A stretch of DNA of 64,000 nucleotides from Picochlorum sp. 'celeri'. Taxonomy: Eukaryota > Chlorophyta > Trebouxiophyceae. Position numbers and translations under genes: made by a program. The notes below the pieces were generated by a model. It was given only the letters and a program-made list of their open reading frames with translations. It did no database searches and was not told where the DNA came from. Below are positions 19,791 to 28,357 of this stretch, one piece after another. Positions within the stretch are counted from its first letter, which is position 1; every line of letters begins with the position of its first letter. The stretch lies in the NCBI GenBank assembly GCA_010909725.1, contig JAACMV010000016.1:845501-909500 (forward strand). Direction: 5' to 3'.

Positions 19791-20795
19791 ATGGGCTCTC
19801 GTGGAACTGAGATAAATGCGTACTCGGGAATTTTGAACATTGAGCCGAGTTCGTATTTCGTAGAGAGGGATGGGGATGCATTTCGATCCTTCTTTGCATC
19901 TACTCTGAAATTAGGTCATCTGTTATTCGATGAGAATGCTTCTGTCGTGACGGAGGGCGACACCTGTCGGGTATTGTTAGTAACAAAGCCAGAGCTGGGT
20001 GCTTGGATTCCCAGTAGTTTGCGATCTCGAGTGGATGCGGCTGAGATTGAGTTTCATGATGAGATTGTGTATCGTCGAGAAGATATAGAAAGCCCGCCGT
20101 ATGTGTTACATGTGCGTACGAGTTCTCCATTTCTGAAGGAGAGGTTTCGCTTGGAGAGCACTCTGTCTCTGACACCAGTGGTGGGTGAGGATGGGGCAGT
20201 GGGATGCATTCAGAGGCTGCAAGGACATGTTGAAGTTCATATGATGGGTTTGGGTGGTCTGATTCAGAGAATGGTGAGGGATTCAGTGCATAATACCTAT
20301 AAAAAGCTTCCTAGTGTGATTGAAGGGTGGCTGGTAGAGCGAGAGAGAATGCTACAGTGTCAAGGAGGACAGAGTGCGTTGCTTCATGGGAGGCCTGTTG
20401 GGATTGATTGCGGAGTACGTTGGATTCAGACATATCCATTAGAGAGTGAGGAAGAGATTCCTCACGTAAAGCCTCTCGAGCAAAAGCTATATGATGGTGA
20501 GGAGCCCATCACAGTGGCTGTGCCTTCTCCTGGGGTGTTCATGGCGTTCTGGTTGCGGGTCATTGATGCCTGCAAGCTCATTTTTATAGTGACAATTTTA
20601 GTATGTATGAGGTTTCGGGTGATTAAAATGACGAGACGGGCACGGCCGCTGGATCGGCGATCCATCTCTTCATGGGCGGCAGCAGTTCCTCACAGAAAAA
20701 GTAGGAGTAGGACAGCATCACAAGATATGTCAGAGGCTGAGAAACTCGTGCAGAGCGTCCATTTTAGAAGACCGTCGCATTCATCTGTAGAATAA
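19791..20795 (+). CDS. Predicted membrane-anchored START-like (VASt/SRPBCC-type) lipid-binding protein
   Basis: 334 aa from the ATG at 19791; the open frame extends 117 bp further upstream without an ATG. The middle region (about 20-200) has alternating strands ending in a long amphipathic helix (MMGLGGLIQRMVRDSVHNTYKKLPSVIEGWL). This resembles the last helix of START-like/VASt folds, but I recognise it only by pattern. A single hydrophobic segment near residues 250-275 (MAFWLRVIDACKLIFIVTIL) is followed by a basic, serine-rich tail, suggesting a one-pass membrane anchor with a cytosolic lipid-binding domain. N-terminal MGSRGT could be a weak myristoylation signal. No firm family name; treat as hypothetical. 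Confidence 0.5.
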   Translation: MGSRGTEINAYSGILNIEPSSYFVERDGDAFRSFFASTLKLGHLLFDENASVVTEGDTCRVLLVTKPELGAWIPSSLRSRVDAAEIEFHDEIVYRREDIESPPYVLHVRTSSPFLKERFRLESTLSLTPVVGEDGAVGCIQRLQGHVEVHMMGLGGLIQRMVRDSVHNTYKKLPSVIEGWLVERERMLQCQGGQSALLHGRPVGIDCGVRWIQTYPLESEEEIPHVKPLEQKLYDGEEPITVAVPSPGVFMAFWLRVIDACKLIFIVTILVCMRFRVIKMTRRARPLDRRSISSWAAAVPHRKSRSRTASQDMSEAEKLVQSVHFRRPSHSSVE

Positions 20796-20796
20796 T

Positions 20797-20890
20797 ATCA
20801 TGATATAAACAAATAACAGTAATAATAATTAATATTATCAGGTACTTGCGTTTTTTGGGGTCCGAGCAATGACTGTTCGACAGATTGTAC
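20797..20890 (-). pseudogene. Decayed copy of a RING-gene 3' end
   Basis: Two identical blocks are shared with the 3' end of the EGF-RING gene: 26 nt at 20804-20829 (equal to 24115-24140, the 3' UTR side) and 20 nt at 20864-20883 (equal to 24162-24181, coding). Read on the reverse strand, the second block encodes CRTVIAR, the last RING cysteine region, then a shifted tail. The upstream RING cysteines are missing, so this is a remnant of a duplicated 3' end rather than a gene. Confidence 0.7.
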
Positions 20891-21196
20891 GACCATCTCG
20901 CCGAATATCGGGCATGGCAATGTCGCTTGTGATGCAGGACACCGATTGTGTAGCTGATGCGTCGATGTCAGGCAAAAGAATGGTACTTTTATTCATAAAT
21001 TGCTTTTGAGCAATCCTTTTGGGCAACATTATTGACATTGTACAAGGTAAAGAAAGTGTCGAACCCCGGCGTCTCCCCAAGGTGTCCAGTTTTGTGGAAC
21101 TGTTTGGTTGCGTGCTTTCACGCATTCAGTCGCTCTACTGTTGTGTCTGAAATATAGAAAAAGACCCAGAAAGTCGCAAATAGAGGCATTTTGAGT
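20891..21196. other. Intergenic upstream of the ankyrin-kinase-RING gene
   Basis: No gene recognised. A reverse-strand open frame of 95 codons spans the RING remnant and continues here to 21125, but upstream of CRTVIAR it shows no family similarity. The region presumably holds the promoter of the ankyrin-kinase-RING gene. Confidence 0.45.
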
Positions 21197-23701
21197 ATGG
21201 GGAATAAATTATCATCTGCCGCAACAAAAGGCAAAAGAAGAAGAAAACTGTCGTCTGCCTTGTTTGCTGCTCTAGATGGCGATATAGCGAGAGTCCGTGC
21301 TTTGATCGAATCTGGAGCTGATGTGAATGCTTGGAATAGTAATGGGTGGACTGCACTGATGTATGCTTCTAGATATGGTGATGCTGCAACAGTCTGTGCT
21401 TTGATTGAAGCAGGAGCTGATGTGGATGCTCGGAATTGGAGGGGATGGACCGCATTACTGTATGCTTCTGAATATGGTGATGTTGCAACAGTCCGTGCTT
21501 TGATTGAGGCAGGAGCTGATGTGAATGCTGATAGTCATAATGATGGAGCGACTGCATTGATGGTTGCTTCTAGATATGGTGATGTTGCAAGAGTTCGTGC
21601 TTTGATTGAAGCAGGAGCTGATGTGAATGTTCGGAGGAATTATCGAGCGACTGCACTGATGTATGCTTCTGGATATGGTGATGTTGCAAGAGTCCGTGCT
21701 TTGATTGAAGCTGGAGCTGATGTGAATGCACGGAATGGTAATGGATGGACTGCACTGATGTATGCTTCTCAATACGGTGATGCTGAACAAGTCCTTGCTT
21801 TGATTGAAGCTGGAGTGGATATGAATGCTGGTAGTGATAATGATGGAGAGACTGCACTAATGCTTGCTTCTGGATATGGTGATGTTGCAAGAGTCTGTGC
21901 TTTAATTGAAGGAGGAGCTCAAGTGAATGCTCGGAATGATAATGGATGGACTGCACTGATGTATGCTTCTAGATATGGTGATGTTGCAAGAGTCCGTGCT
22001 TTGATTGAAGCTGGAGCTGATGTGAATGCTCGAAAGAATCGTGGATCGACTGCATTGATGTATGCTTCTAGATATGGTGATGTTGCAAGAGTTCGTGCTC
22101 TGATTGAAGCTGGAGCTGATGTGAATGCTCGGAATAGTAATGGATGGACCGCACTGATGTATGCTTCTAGATATGGTGATGTTGAACAAGTACGTGCTTT
22201 CATCGAAGCAGGAGCTGATGTGAGTGCTCCGGATAGAGATGGACAGACTGCATTGATAGTTGCTTCTAGATATGGTGATCTTGCAAAAGTCCGTGCTTTG
22301 ATTGAAGCAGGAGCTGATGTGAATTACCATGATACACAAGGCAGATCAGCTCTATCAATAGCAAGAGGGCGTGGAAATACTAAGATTGTGACGTACCTAG
22401 AGATACGTGCAAGGCAACGCAGATTCGCAGCTTTTGAAAGTGGAGGTCATGGAAATGCAGAAACCTTCCGTGATCGCCAGGATGAGGAGCCTGCAGCCTT
22501 TGCTCCTGACATAGATTCTAACGTGCATGCTGCACCTGCTTCAGTCAGCCATCAACAGCATGTCGAACAGCCAGACATGGATAGCAACCACATCACTCTG
22601 GGCAAGGAGCTGGGGCAAGGCAGCTATGCGACAGTGTACAGAGGCACATGGCATGGCGTGGAGATTGCTGTGAAGCAAATTCGGCCACCGCCTGGAATAT
22701 CATGGTCTTCAGCTGACCAAACACTGTTTCACCGGGTGTTTGAGGAACAGGTGCAGCCAGAAGTGGACATCATGAGTGCTGTCAGGCACCCCTTTGTGGT
22801 AGGGTGCTATGGATGCTGTGTTGACCCTCCCAGTATTTTACTGGAGCTGTGCCCCCGAGGATCCCTAGGACAAATGCTCCAAAAATGTCGACAGGATACC
22901 GCACTGTGCCAACTCATGTCCTGGCGTCAGCGGCTGTGCATGCTGCGTCAGGTGGCATCTGCTATGAGGTTTTTGCACTCGAAAAACGTCCTGCACCGGG
23001 ACCTTCGCGCCATGAACGTGGTCGTCGCACAGGACATGACTGCCAAAGTGTCTGATGTTGGATTGGGCAAGTTTGCTGACGAGGTATCATCTCGGTCAGC
23101 TGGAACATTAGGAGATGGTGCCAATCCTCGGTGGCTAGCCCCAGAGCTCGTTTCTGAGAACGAGCCTTTCACTCGGGCGTGTGACGTGTATGGGTTTGGC
23201 ACAATTATATGGGAGATGATGGAATGGCGTTTGCCCTGGGAAGGCTTGACCAACGTCCACATCATCCGCGCCATGGTTCAAGGACGTACACTTGAAGTTG
23301 CAGGGCAGGAAACATGGGAGTCCTTGCCTGGGCCAGCCCCGCAGCACACAGGTACTTTATCAGAAGTATGTTCTTTAGCGAAACAATGCTTGAACGTGAC
23401 CTCATCTGCTCGCCCTAGTTTTGAGGACATCGTGCAGATACTGCTTCGGTTGGAAGAGCAGGAACCACAAGGGGAACTTGCACCTCCTGTTAAATCCCAA
23501 GATCCATCACAAGGTAACTGCAGTCGTGACGCGTTGAACCGACTCCCTGTGTGTTGCGTGTGCTTGGATACTAATTCAAATACAATTATGAGCGGGTGTG
23601 GGCATCTATGTTTGTGTCAAAACTGCTTGAGCACTGGGCAGGTCAGTAACTGTCCCATATGCAGGGCACCAGGTATCCCTCAGCGCATCTACCTGGTATG
23701 A
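21197..23701 (+). CDS. Ankyrin-repeat / TKL protein kinase / RING finger fusion protein
   Basis: 834 aa, no intron. It starts MGNKLSSA, a fitting N-myristoylation signal. Residues 28-400 are 11 full ankyrin repeats plus a partial one, each 33-34 aa. A TKL-like kinase domain (about 468-760) has GQGSYATVYRGTW, AVKQI (lysine), HRDLRAMNVVV (catalytic loop), SDVGLGK in place of DFG, WLAPE in place of APE, and DVYGFGTIIWEM. A C3HC4 RING closes the protein (CCVCLDTNSNTIMSGCGHLCLC, CPICRAP), ending IYLV like IAP/MUL1-type RINGs. The fusion suggests a membrane-tethered signalling E3 ligase. Phe-to-Val in DFG may change regulation, but the metal-binding Asp is kept. Confidence 0.9.
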   Translation: MGNKLSSAATKGKRRRKLSSALFAALDGDIARVRALIESGADVNAWNSNGWTALMYASRYGDAATVCALIEAGADVDARNWRGWTALLYASEYGDVATVRALIEAGADVNADSHNDGATALMVASRYGDVARVRALIEAGADVNVRRNYRATALMYASGYGDVARVRALIEAGADVNARNGNGWTALMYASQYGDAEQVLALIEAGVDMNAGSDNDGETALMLASGYGDVARVCALIEGGAQVNARNDNGWTALMYASRYGDVARVRALIEAGADVNARKNRGSTALMYASRYGDVARVRALIEAGADVNARNSNGWTALMYASRYGDVEQVRAFIEAGADVSAPDRDGQTALIVASRYGDLAKVRALIEAGADVNYHDTQGRSALSIARGRGNTKIVTYLEIRARQRRFAAFESGGHGNAETFRDRQDEEPAAFAPDIDSNVHAAPASVSHQQHVEQPDMDSNHITLGKELGQGSYATVYRGTWHGVEIAVKQIRPPPGISWSSADQTLFHRVFEEQVQPEVDIMSAVRHPFVVGCYGCCVDPPSILLELCPRGSLGQMLQKCRQDTALCQLMSWRQRLCMLRQVASAMRFLHSKNVLHRDLRAMNVVVAQDMTAKVSDVGLGKFADEVSSRSAGTLGDGANPRWLAPELVSENEPFTRACDVYGFGTIIWEMMEWRLPWEGLTNVHIIRAMVQGRTLEVAGQETWESLPGPAPQHTGTLSEVCSLAKQCLNVTSSARPSFEDIVQILLRLEEQEPQGELAPPVKSQDPSQGNCSRDALNRLPVCCVCLDTNSNTIMSGCGHLCLCQNCLSTGQVSNCPICRAPGIPQRIYLV
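21278..22404 (+). repeat. Tandem ankyrin-coding repeats, about 99-bp unit
   Basis: Eleven full units and one partial, mostly 99 bp with two 102-bp units (extra Asn codon: DSHNDG, GSDNDG). Units share long nearly identical stretches (for example GDVARVRALIEAGADVNAR), so the array has been homogenised or recently expanded. The last two units are the most diverged, as expected at an array end. Confidence 0.9.
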
Positions 23702-24139
23702 TTGTGAAACGTCTATGGCGCAATAACTTTATTTTACTCCGATACACGTACTGGATTGATGTTGAGATTGCTCTCATATTCATCGATTCTACAGAGCATC
23801 GATCCCTCCATGAAGGCCAAACGTGGGGTGTAAAATTCGCCATGCATGATCATGCATATGTTCGAGATGAAACGCATGTGCCATCTATGCCCAATGAGGT
23901 GGATATGGGGGCACTGCCGTGATCTGTCAGATAACACACCAAATAATATCAATCATGCAATCTGATTAGGACATGGACATCACCATGCCGCGTTCTCTCC
24001 GTGATGAAGAATAAGAGGAGCAGTTTTTTGCTCATCATAATTCTCCTGCGCCACGTTGAGGCCCGCTGGGTTTGTTGTTTGTGGATTGGTCCGAAAGACT
24101 AACGCCATGATACATATAAACAAATAACAGTAATAATAA
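23702..24139. other. Convergent intergenic gap with palindromes
   Basis: Unusually long for a convergent pair in this window, where others are 16-125 bp. It contains the 16-bp perfect palindrome ATGCATGATCATGCAT (23842-23857) and two ATCGAT sites at 23782 and 23798. From about 24105 it holds the 3' UTR block duplicated at 20804. No gene recognised. Confidence 0.6.
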
Positions 24140-25645
24140 TCATACATAGAGTTTTTGGCGTCGAGCAATGACTGTTCGACAGAGAGGGCATCTATGGAGG
24201 CGCCTGCAACACCGTCGACACATGCAGGCATGCCCACATGGTACGACAACAGTTTGTACCGGCCGATCCATACACACGTTGCAAATAACCTCAGCAAGAG
24301 GACCTGTTCCAGCTCGCAATTTCTTCTTCACAATCTCTGTATCGATAATGTCAGGTTCTCGCTGATCATGGGTCTCCTCTTCCTGCTGGTGCTCCATCTC
24401 AGTCAGCCCAGCTGCTGTAGGAGCACTGGTGCTCTGTTCTTCAAGGTCCTCGGCGTTTGGTTCTTCTTCTTCTTCGATGGATTCTTGATCCGATTCGTGA
24501 TTTAATTCTTGCTCCGCAGTATGAATGCGCTCCTCAATATCCGAGTCTTCAGAAGATTCTGTGTCTTGGCTCCCCACACTCCCATCATCATCCCGATCAA
24601 TCCGAATCAAAAGGGGCTGTGTCTGTGAATCACCATCCTCGTCGTCCCCATCATGTTGATCCTCTCTCCAATCAAGGATCAATTCTGCAACATATGCCAA
24701 AAGTCCAAGAATAATAACTCCAAGAAGACTGCTTCCAATCACAATCAAAACAATTGCCCACCCAGGAATGTCACCAGTGTCTCCAGAGCGAATCCCACAG
24801 TTCGCCCCAGCCCACCCTTTATGGCATTCACATCTCCCTAATATACAACTTCCTCTACCATTACAATTATCCAAGCTGGAGCAATCCACAGGACTCGGAT
24901 CTGTCACATTTCTAACACACATGCCACAGCATGACGCATCCCCCACTGGTACATTATGTCCATTAGGAGCAATCCTAAACGAATCATACCCCGTCAGCAA
25001 TCTATCCGTCTGCTTTCCTCCACAGCTAATTCTAAATTCAGCGCCATCATTATTCGTACAATCGCACGCTTCTATTGGCACTGTGTGCCCTGTGTCCATC
25101 AGTAATGATGGAATACAGCATTCTGATGCATCAAGCGGATAATAGGCAGGCTCCCCCGGGGCAAACACACGACCGATGTTGGTAAATCCAACTACAAAGC
25201 TTTTCGATTTCCCGCGCGCATCGCGTTCACATTGGAATGCCGATTCCGTATTACTGGATGGATGGCATCCTACAGACACCACCGCAACAGCATCACTCGG
25301 CCGTTCCAACTGTCCTCGTTCGACAGTAATTTTATCCTCTGGTAAGCATGGTCTACAGCAAACTGCTTTCGACAATGGTACAGGCTCACCACCCATTGCC
25401 CATTGCCCTTCCCTTTCAAAGGAGGCCACAAAATACCCTTCCTTACTACATGAGAGACCCTGGGGATCCCCAGTTGCCTCTTCGCAATCACATATCTCCA
25501 AGCGCACCAGATCTTCAGATGTGTGCTTATCCAATGCCTTCATATTGATGGACGGATCCTCCTTGAGCGATGCTGCCTGGTGCGTCTGTATCATAAGCAC
25601 CAACAAAAGGGCAGCAACCACCACAGAAAGGAACCGACGTGGCAT
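24140..25645 (-). CDS. Type I membrane RING E3 ligase with cysteine-rich repeats and EGF-like domain
   Basis: 501 aa, no intron. A signal peptide (SVVVAALLLVLMIQTHQAAS) is followed by a lumenal part with three cysteine-rich repeats (starting EICDCEEATG, VSVGCHPSSN and IEACDCTNND, each ending with an adjacent Cys pair: CCRPC, CCIPS, CCGMC). An EGF-like module follows (CSSLDNCNGRGSCILGRC, ending CHKGWAGANC). One transmembrane helix lies near residues 290-320 (GWAIVLIVIGSSLLGVIIL). The cytosolic side is about 120 acidic residues and then a C3HC4 RING (VICNVCMDRPVQTVVVPCGHACMCRRC, CPLCR) ending KLYV. It probably ubiquitinates targets at the plasma membrane or endomembranes. Lumenal repeats of this kind are not a family I can name. 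Confidence 0.85.
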   Translation of the reverse strand: MPRRFLSVVVAALLLVLMIQTHQAASLKEDPSINMKALDKHTSEDLVRLEICDCEEATGDPQGLSCSKEGYFVASFEREGQWAMGGEPVPLSKAVCCRPCLPEDKITVERGQLERPSDAVAVVSVGCHPSSNTESAFQCERDARGKSKSFVVGFTNIGRVFAPGEPAYYPLDASECCIPSLLMDTGHTVPIEACDCTNNDGAEFRISCGGKQTDRLLTGYDSFRIAPNGHNVPVGDASCCGMCVRNVTDPSPVDCSSLDNCNGRGSCILGRCECHKGWAGANCGIRSGDTGDIPGWAIVLIVIGSSLLGVIILGLLAYVAELILDWREDQHDGDDEDGDSQTQPLLIRIDRDDDGSVGSQDTESSEDSDIEERIHTAEQELNHESDQESIEEEEEPNAEDLEEQSTSAPTAAGLTEMEHQQEEETHDQREPDIIDTEIVKKKLRAGTGPLAEVICNVCMDRPVQTVVVPCGHACMCRRCCRRLHRCPLCRTVIARRQKLYV

Positions 25646-26158
25646 CTCTGTCTTCTATTCAATCGCACCCAGGCAATTGCCACTATCAGGGATACAGTAA
25701 ACTAGTATTAGTAGTAGAATGCTTGCTCTTATAGCATACAAAATGGCTCCATAGGGTTCTGGGAGGTGAATACACCCGAAAGGGAACCGAGACTTGTGCT
25801 TGTCAACCTGTACGCCCCTTCTTCGACAGGGAAATGAAATTCTACAGAAATAGCAGCGGGTGAATTGAGTAGTAGTATTGAAGAGACGGGGTGTCGTACA
25901 AGACTGAGAAGGCATGGCTCTTTGTCGGGTTGAAAACTCTGTAAATAGAATTTTAAAAACTCAATCGTTTCAAAGTAGAGACATGGGCATGCCACAGCAA
26001 TACGCTATCGGTTTATAAATTTAGATATATATGTAGTACATAAATGCATTCTGAACCTCCAAAGATCGCGATAACGGGGTGTTGAGTGTTGAATGGGTGT
26101 TTGTGGATGCGTCGAGGTGGGTATTTCAGAGTAAACAATCGTATTCGGATATAAAACC
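25646..26158. other. Divergent intergenic region, EGF-RING / PEX5
   Basis: 513 bp with no gene seen. It holds a nested hairpin: GGTTC (25755-25759) pairs with GAACC (25784-25788), and inside it GGTG (25765-25768) with CACC (25773-25776). Short TAGTAG runs occur near 25695 and 25870. Both promoters must lie here. Confidence 0.5.
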
Positions 26159-28291
26159 ATGGTTGGGGGTGGTAATGGTCCACCAAATGATAATGGGTCT
26201 TCTCAGTTGCGAGAATTAGTGACTGGGAGTGATTCTTGTGATGCCTCTGGGAGTGGGAGGAATGCTGTGTCTTCTCTTGCTGATGCCTTGTTTCGAGGCA
26301 GGGCTGGGTATCGGCAGCAGGTTGGCCAGGCGAATGGATTGGGGATTGAGCAGCAGCCAGTTGAGAGAGATGCTGTGGATAGAGCCTTGAATGCACCACT
26401 TCCATACTCAAACCATGGGTTTGAGGGCCAGGGTGGATTGGACGTGAATGAATTTTTGCAGAGTCAATCCAAAGGGAAGGAAGTTGTTGGTGAGGCTGGC
26501 TTTGATGATATATATGCTGCTGCGGCTGGTGGGGCTATGGGTCATCAGATGGGGCCTGTGGAGCAGACCGGGCCAATTTTGCATGCCTTTTTGCATAATC
26601 AGAGGGGGATGCCAGTCGCGATGGGATTGAATGTTGATGGATTAAATGTGCAAGATAAATGCCATGTCCGTGATCGGAGTACGATTTTAGCGAGGCAGTT
26701 GTTTGCGGATCAGGGGGAGGAGTACATCCATCACCACTTGGATGAACTGATGAGGTCTTTGAGGATTGATCCTTCGGCGTTGCCGACAAGTGGGGAGTCT
26801 GTGCAGCGTCAATGGGATGGTATTTATGAAGGAGCGGGTACCTCTGTGGCGTTAGAGCATGCAGAGGGTTTGCATGGTGCTCGGCAGCAGATGCATGAGA
26901 GTGGGTGGGCTGATGAATTTTCCAAGAAAATGACCGTGTCGGATGCGTGGGTGGCTGAACATGAAAGTAAAGCGAATGGGTGGGTCCATGATTTTGAGAA
27001 ACAGCAGGAAGAAGACGGAAATAGTACGCAGCGTGCGGCTGGTGTGGATCTGGATCCATCCATATCATCAGTGAGTGCCATGGAGCATACCAAGAGGCTT
27101 GCTGATACATTGTCTGCAGAGACGGACCCGAAGTTTAAGCATTCAAAGTTTCTTCAGTTTGTGAGTAAAATGTCACGGGGAGAGATTATTGTGGATGGGA
27201 ACGAGGTGAAGGAGGTGCCAAAGGAGAGTGCTGCGTGGGCTAGTGAATTTGTGCCTCCGATTGATCATCACTTTGATCAAGCCGCTCGAGGGACTGATTG
27301 GGCAGATGAATTTGCGAATAAAATGGGATCAAATTGGGCTGACGAGTTTGAGCATGCAGCTGGACAGGGCGATTGGACAGAGGAGTATTTGCAGTCACTT
27401 GAAAAAGCCACAGTGTTTGGGCAAAGTGGTTATCGGATGAGCGAGAATAATCCTTTCTTGGGTGACATGGATAGCTTTACCAAGGGTAGAAAGTTGTTTC
27501 AGCAGGGTTTGTTGAGTCAGGCAGTTCTAGCGATAGAGGCAGAATGTCAACGGAACCCTGGGAATGCAGAAGCATGGAAATTGCTTGGCACAGTTCAGGC
27601 AGAGAATGATGACGACATACAGGCGATTGCGGCAATGAATAGGGCATTAGCGTGTGACCCAAATAACACGGATGTACTATTGAGTCTCGGAGTAAGTCAT
27701 ACAAATGAATTTGACCAAAAGGCTGCAGTTGGGTATCTGAGGCAATGGCTTGGGACACACCCAAGATACAGAGAGCTCGTTCAGAATGATCCTGGACCTC
27801 CAGATTCGTCGCAAAATTTGAGTTATACTATCAGCTTGTTCAAGAGTGCCACGGCACGATCGCATAATGATGCAGATGTGTATGCAGCGCTGGGAGTTCT
27901 CTGCAACCTTGCCAGGCAATATGGAGATGCCGTGGACGCCTTCAGGCATGCTTTGAACGTCAACCCAAAAGATTACTCATTGTGGAATAAACTTGGAGCA
28001 ACACTTGCAAATTCTTCTAGATCAGGTGAAGCACTTGATGCATATAGACGGGCATTAGAGCTCAAACCAAATTATATGAGAGCTTGGACAAACATGGGTA
28101 TTTCACTGGCCAACCTTGGTCAGTATGAAGAGAGCTCAAAATACTACGTCAGAGCGTTGACATTGAACAAGGACTCAAGCACTGTTTGGGCGTATCTGAG
28201 GACATCGTTGATCTGCGGGGCTCGGGATGATCTTCTGGGCTTTGCAGATGACAACAATTTGGAAGCCCTGAGGCAAGCGTTGCCTCTTTAG
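26159..28291 (+). CDS. PEX5: PEX5 peroxisomal PTS1 import receptor
   Basis: 710 aa, no intron. The N-terminal half is disordered and holds the pentapeptide motifs that bind PEX13/PEX14: WADEF, WVHDF, WASEF, two more WADEF and WTEEY between about residues 250 and 410. A cysteine near residue 26 may be the conserved site for recycling ubiquitination, although it is farther from the N-terminus than usual. The C-terminal half has TPR repeats that hold the PTS1 tripeptide (GNAEAWKLLGTVQAENDDDIQAI, DADVYAALGVLCNLARQYGDAV, PNYMRAWTNMGISLANLGQYEES). Domain order and length match plant and animal PEX5. Acts in the cytosol and peroxisomal membrane. Stop is 67 bp from the stop of convergent FLVA. Confidence 0.95.
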   Translation: MVGGGNGPPNDNGSSQLRELVTGSDSCDASGSGRNAVSSLADALFRGRAGYRQQVGQANGLGIEQQPVERDAVDRALNAPLPYSNHGFEGQGGLDVNEFLQSQSKGKEVVGEAGFDDIYAAAAGGAMGHQMGPVEQTGPILHAFLHNQRGMPVAMGLNVDGLNVQDKCHVRDRSTILARQLFADQGEEYIHHHLDELMRSLRIDPSALPTSGESVQRQWDGIYEGAGTSVALEHAEGLHGARQQMHESGWADEFSKKMTVSDAWVAEHESKANGWVHDFEKQQEEDGNSTQRAAGVDLDPSISSVSAMEHTKRLADTLSAETDPKFKHSKFLQFVSKMSRGEIIVDGNEVKEVPKESAAWASEFVPPIDHHFDQAARGTDWADEFANKMGSNWADEFEHAAGQGDWTEEYLQSLEKATVFGQSGYRMSENNPFLGDMDSFTKGRKLFQQGLLSQAVLAIEAECQRNPGNAEAWKLLGTVQAENDDDIQAIAAMNRALACDPNNTDVLLSLGVSHTNEFDQKAAVGYLRQWLGTHPRYRELVQNDPGPPDSSQNLSYTISLFKSATARSHNDADVYAALGVLCNLARQYGDAVDAFRHALNVNPKDYSLWNKLGATLANSSRSGEALDAYRRALELKPNYMRAWTNMGISLANLGQYEESSKYYVRALTLNKDSSTVWAYLRTSLICGARDDLLGFADDNNLEALRQALPL

Positions 28292-28357
28292 TTCCATGCA
28301 CCTGGGGATGTGCTGTTCAATAAAGACACATTACATATTTATACAAGGTAATTCAAT

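Noticed and set aside
20838..21125. 95-codon reverse frame as an intact gene
   Set aside because: Only the last dozen codons resemble a RING C-terminus; upstream cysteines are absent, so it is a remnant.
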